Source: Condylostoma magnum
Lineage: Eukaryota; Ciliophora; Heterotrichea; Heterotrichida; Condylostomatidae
Assembly: GCA_920105805.1 (NCBI GenBank)
Contig: CAKKTI010000207.1
Coordinates: 1-36,625, forward strand
Direction: 5' to 3'
DNA length: 36,625 bases
Shown here one piece after another: positions 33,350 to 36,625 of the stretch. Numbering within the stretch: position 1 is the first letter of the stretch; each line of letters opens with the position of its first letter. The notes beneath the pieces were generated by a model. The model saw only the letters and a list, made by a program, of their open reading frames with translations. It was not told where the DNA came from and did no database searches. Position numbers and translations under genes: made by a program.

Positions 33350-35422
33350 CTATCTACTTTTAGATAATTATAAATTTGGCTAAACATAATTAATTAATCA
33401 TGAAGAAAACTTATAATGTTTAAAATTAGGATTAAATGTGAATGTAATTTTAAATCTATTATCTGATCAATCAAAATATCAAAGGAATTACTTAGTTTTG
33501 TGTATTAAGCAAATTAAATCTATATGGATAATCACTTCCTAAAGAGAAAATACAAATAAGTTAATAATTATTATAAATCCCAATTTGATTGAGATTAGCC
33601 TATTATATGCAATAAGAAAATTTGTTTTATACAATGCTAAGAGCAGCATTAGTTATTTGTTTTACGAGTATCTATAAAAGAATCATATTCTAAAGTCCTT
33701 TCATTTTACAACTATAAAAAGTGTGAAATAAAAATATTATTAACTAGTGCTTAGGCAACTATAACCAAATCCTTAAATGATTAATATTTATAGAATATCC
33801 AAGTCAAGATTTGCCGAAAGATGAATGAACTATATTAATGTAATAACTGATTCAATTCTCTTTATATACTAGATGAGGTGCTCAAGGTTATTATTCAATA
33901 TAGTTTCTTTATATCTCTTTTATAGTAACTAATTCACCATGAAATGAGTAATAAGGGACTTTAAAGCTAATATTAATTTTATGAGTATACGTAATATTAA
34001 AGGGGACTAAATATACTTTTAAGATCTCTGTAGAAATTTAATGATTGCATCTATTTTAGTAATCGTTTGGCATACGCAGCTTAAAGTATTAACAAATTTA
34101 GTATATCCATATTCTTCTTGTTTTACAATAAGTTTATCTTAGTTAGAAATAATATAAGAAAGAAAAGATTGTTGTATTGTGTATAATTTAAGAAGTTTAT
34201 TCTATCCGATTCAAAGTACTACAAATATTAAAACATATACCATACTAAGTATTTTAATGCTTACCATGATCAGCTTTAAAATACTAACTGTGTAAATAGC
34301 TTTGAGTGTAAAGGAAAATACAAAGAATTAATAAAATAATACCTATAAAATATTAGTAAATGATGTGCACTTAAATAATATTCAACACTTTCACAAACAC
34401 AAGAATACTAGAAATGTCCTCTTTCTTCATAAAAATAATCTCAAAAGTTTTGAATGTCAATAACTGTTTATAAATTCTCACTTTTATAGGAGTAGAACAG
34501 CGTATTAACTTTACAATAAAAGTAACAGATTATAGTTTAGTGTATAATTTGGTTAAGATAATGCTCTTAAGGATTATTATGCTTTTCAGATACTCACACT
34601 TATAATACTGTAAAATAGCCTTGAGAAGCTTTGCTTTTATTATTAGATATACAATAATCGCATCTATTATAGAAGGATTGAATTGTTAATGGTAGAATTA
34701 CATAAAAATAAAATAAATGAAGCCTCAACTACGAACACTGAGGCTATATATCAGAACACTAATCTATAGATAAAACTAATTAAGAAATATGAATACCAAC
34801 ATAAAGAAAATCAATGAAAAATGGATTTAATAGTAGATTTAATATGCAATTAAGTATATTGTATAAGACTAATGATTATTTAACTAGATTATAAACATTT
34901 CTAAGAAAATATTAGAAATCTGTTGTTAGTTTGATTATAAAGGATAAGGGGAGTTAACTTAAATGTATTAAAATCAAGAAAACATAGTACAAATAATTAT
35001 TAGAGAACTGAAATAGATTTAGTTATAATGAACCATATTATTAATTTATTTGCCACATATATATTATTGATAAAGGATTTTACTAGTAATTTAAATGGTC
35101 TTTCAAAGATTAAAGGACTAATAAATATAATAACTATACATAAGTAAGACTTATTCTGGCTTTTATTCCACTTCTTATAAAATTAAACTACTTCTTGAAT
35201 TATCGACTTTAAGTAAAAATTCAAGGATATTACATCAAATGGGAAATGACAGAATTGAAAAGGATATTTAACCAACTTTCTAATATAATGTTTTATTGCA
35301 AGATTCAATTTATTTAAAAACTTGTATTTATATTTTAATTCAAGTATTTTAGTAAATATTATAAATAAAAGTTAGAGATTCTAATAATTGAAGGTATTTT
35401 GGAATAAATCGAAATTACCTAA
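33350..35422. other. Long AT-rich stretch without supported gene
   Basis: Very AT-rich. Some minus-strand frames (for example near 33800-34090) give Ile/Leu/Lys/Gln-rich helical text, but this is what AT-rich DNA gives when TAA and TAG are sense. I see no family motif, tandem repeat, RNA gene or terminal inverted repeat. Confidence 0.4.
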
Positions 35423-36625
35423 CTAAATTTCCCATACTCTTACTTTATTATCTTCTCCACCTGATACTATTAGCTGTTAACTTCTTGAAATGCAAACTGA
35501 TAATACCTCCTTATCATGTTGACCAATGATTCTGTTTCTGGGTGGGTTTGATAAGTCCCATACTCTTACTTTATAATCACCTCCACATGATACTATTAGC
35601 TATTCACTTCTTGAAATGCAAACTGATAATACATAACTATCATGTTCACCGATGATTCTGTTTCTGGATGGGTTTGATAAGTCCCATACTCTTACTTTAT
35701 TATCTTATCCACCTGATACTACAAGCTATTCCCTTTTTGAAATGCAAACTGAGCATACCTCCTTATCATGTTCACCGATGATTCTGTTTTTGGATGGGTT
35801 TGATAATTCCCATACTCTTACTTTCTTATCATCTCCACCTGATACTACTAGCTATTCACTTCTTGAAATGCAAACTGAGAATACCTCCTTATCATGTCGA
35901 CCAATTATTCTGTTTCTGGATGGGTTTGATAAGTCCCATACTCTTACTTTATTATCTTATCCACCTGATACTACTAGCTATTCCCTTTTTGAAATGGAAA
36001 CTGAGCATACCTCCTTATCATGTCGGCCAATTATTCTGTTTCTGGATGGGTTTGATAAGTCCCATACTCTTACTTTCTTATCATTTCCACCTGATACTAT
36101 TAGCTATTCACTTCTTGAAATGCAAACTGATCATACCCTAGAATCATGTTGACCAATGATTCTGTTTCTGGATGGGTTTGATAAGTCCCATACTCTTACT
36201 TTATGATCATTTCCACCTGATACTATTAGCTATTCACTTCTTGAAATGCAAACTGAGAATACATAACTATCATGTTGACCAATAATTCCTTATTTCTTCT
36301 TCTGTTACTAGAATTATTTTTGTTGTAATTCTAGTTGCCTTGCTTGATGTCTAATGTATTCTCCAGCTTTCTCTACTGCTCTCATTGAATTCACTCTTTA
36401 ACATCTCAAAATCCAGTCTAAACTTCTGTTAGCTTGTTCTTTCTGATCTGTTCTGATAAAAAGAAGCTACCATGATATTTCTCCAAATGTTTCAAGCTTT
36501 ACTCCTATCAAATCATCAGGATTCATTCTTTATATGATTTATTTAGCTTAACTACTTGATTTAACCAAATTATCCAAATATTTCAGATATTCGACTTTAA
36601 TCTCATTCTCTCTCATAAATTCATA
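35423..36625 (-). CDS. WD40 propeller protein 4 with near-identical blades, partial at window edge
   Basis: The minus frame enters at the window edge (YEF, then ATG at 36616, MRENEIKVEYLKYLDNLVK). A helical, Gln-rich N-terminus follows (SMRAVEKAGEYIRHQARQLE, LQQKQFQQQKKKQG), then about seven WD40 blades of 42 residues whose repeated core is SVCISRSEQLIVSGG and KVRVWDLSNPSRNRIIG. The DNA of the blades is a tandem repeat of 126 bases with few differences. The last blade ends KVRVWEI at TAG (35423-35425), giving 397 aa from the ATG; no in-frame TGA follows for a long way. The N-terminal domain differs from that of WD40 genes 1-3. If the ATG at 36616 is internal, the gene extends beyond the window. 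Confidence 0.82.
35425..36290 (-). repeat. 126-bp tandem repeat encoding WD40 blades
   Basis: About seven head-to-tail units of 126 bases, each one complete blade of 42 codons. Units are nearly identical at the DNA level. Changes cluster at the codons after IIG (QH/EH/RH), after HD (SY/SR/KE), at the residue before SVC (L/F/C/W, with Trp from TGA) and at GGxDxK. Blades of the three other WD40 genes in the window are far more diverged, so this array has been recently duplicated or homogenised. Confidence 0.9.

Noticed and set aside
28044-35422. Transposons or virus-derived elements in the AT-rich stretches
   Set aside because: No reverse transcriptase, integrase, transposase or capsid motif and no long terminal or inverted repeats were seen.
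1-36625. CRISPR arrays, bacterial operons, tRNA or rRNA genes
   Set aside because: The only short tandem array (23341-23487) has no spacers. The genes are eukaryotic and ciliate-like. I saw no convincing tRNA cloverleaf or rRNA sequence by eye, though a tRNA scan was not possible.

Overview
The window reads as nuclear DNA of a ciliate that has given all three standard stop codons a sense meaning. TAA and TAG stand for glutamine throughout the coding regions. TGA stands for tryptophan at places where the family demands Trp: kinase subdomain IX (DIWALG), WD40 blades (LWDL, SWDWTV) and a Lin/Notch repeat (CNWDTEC). This is the Condylostoma (NCBI table 28) or karyorelict (table 27) type of code. 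Several genes here can only end at TAA or TAG, which favours the Condylostoma type. I cannot name the species. All genes read as single uninterrupted frames with no intron I could identify, and many neighbours are almost touching. Because nothing is a certain stop, an open frame alone proves nothing here. Calls rest on family motifs, amino-acid character, start codons and neighbour spacing.

Layout. 1-357 (-): partial small helical protein. 440-7777 (-): a giant (about 2445 aa) surface protein with signal peptide, Cys-rich Lin/Notch-like repeats, a long parallel beta-helix, an EGF-like module and a multi-pass C-terminus. 7.8-10.2 kb: decayed or doubtful sequence, including a broken WD40 piece and an importin-alpha-like ARM piece. 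10360-13659 (-): two paralogous WD40 proteins with a shared N-terminal helical domain. 14-28 kb: a compact gene block. In order it holds a radial spoke protein 2-like protein (-), a polytopic membrane protein (-), a calcium-dependent protein kinase with degenerate catalytic motifs (+), an ankyrin-DHHC palmitoyltransferase (-), a MARK/AMPK-type kinase (-), a coiled-coil protein (+), a HEAT/TOG-like protein (-), a 21-bp minisatellite, a probable mitochondrial helical-repeat protein (-), a type I membrane protein (+) and an LRR protein (-). 28-31.3 kb and 32.8-35.4 kb: AT-rich sequence with a few coding-like islands. 31341-32633 (-): a third WD40 paralogue. 35423-36625 (-): a different WD40 protein whose blades are almost identical 126-bp tandem repeats, running off the window.

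Working together. The central block mixes ciliary (radial spoke, TOG/HEAT), signalling (two kinases, DHHC enzyme) and membrane genes and shows no single pathway. The flanks are richer in expanding families (WD40 propellers, beta-helix surface protein) and their decayed copies. The two most unusual features are the near-zero spacing between neighbouring genes under a fully ambiguous stop code, and the homogenised WD40 repeats with variation confined to a few positions.
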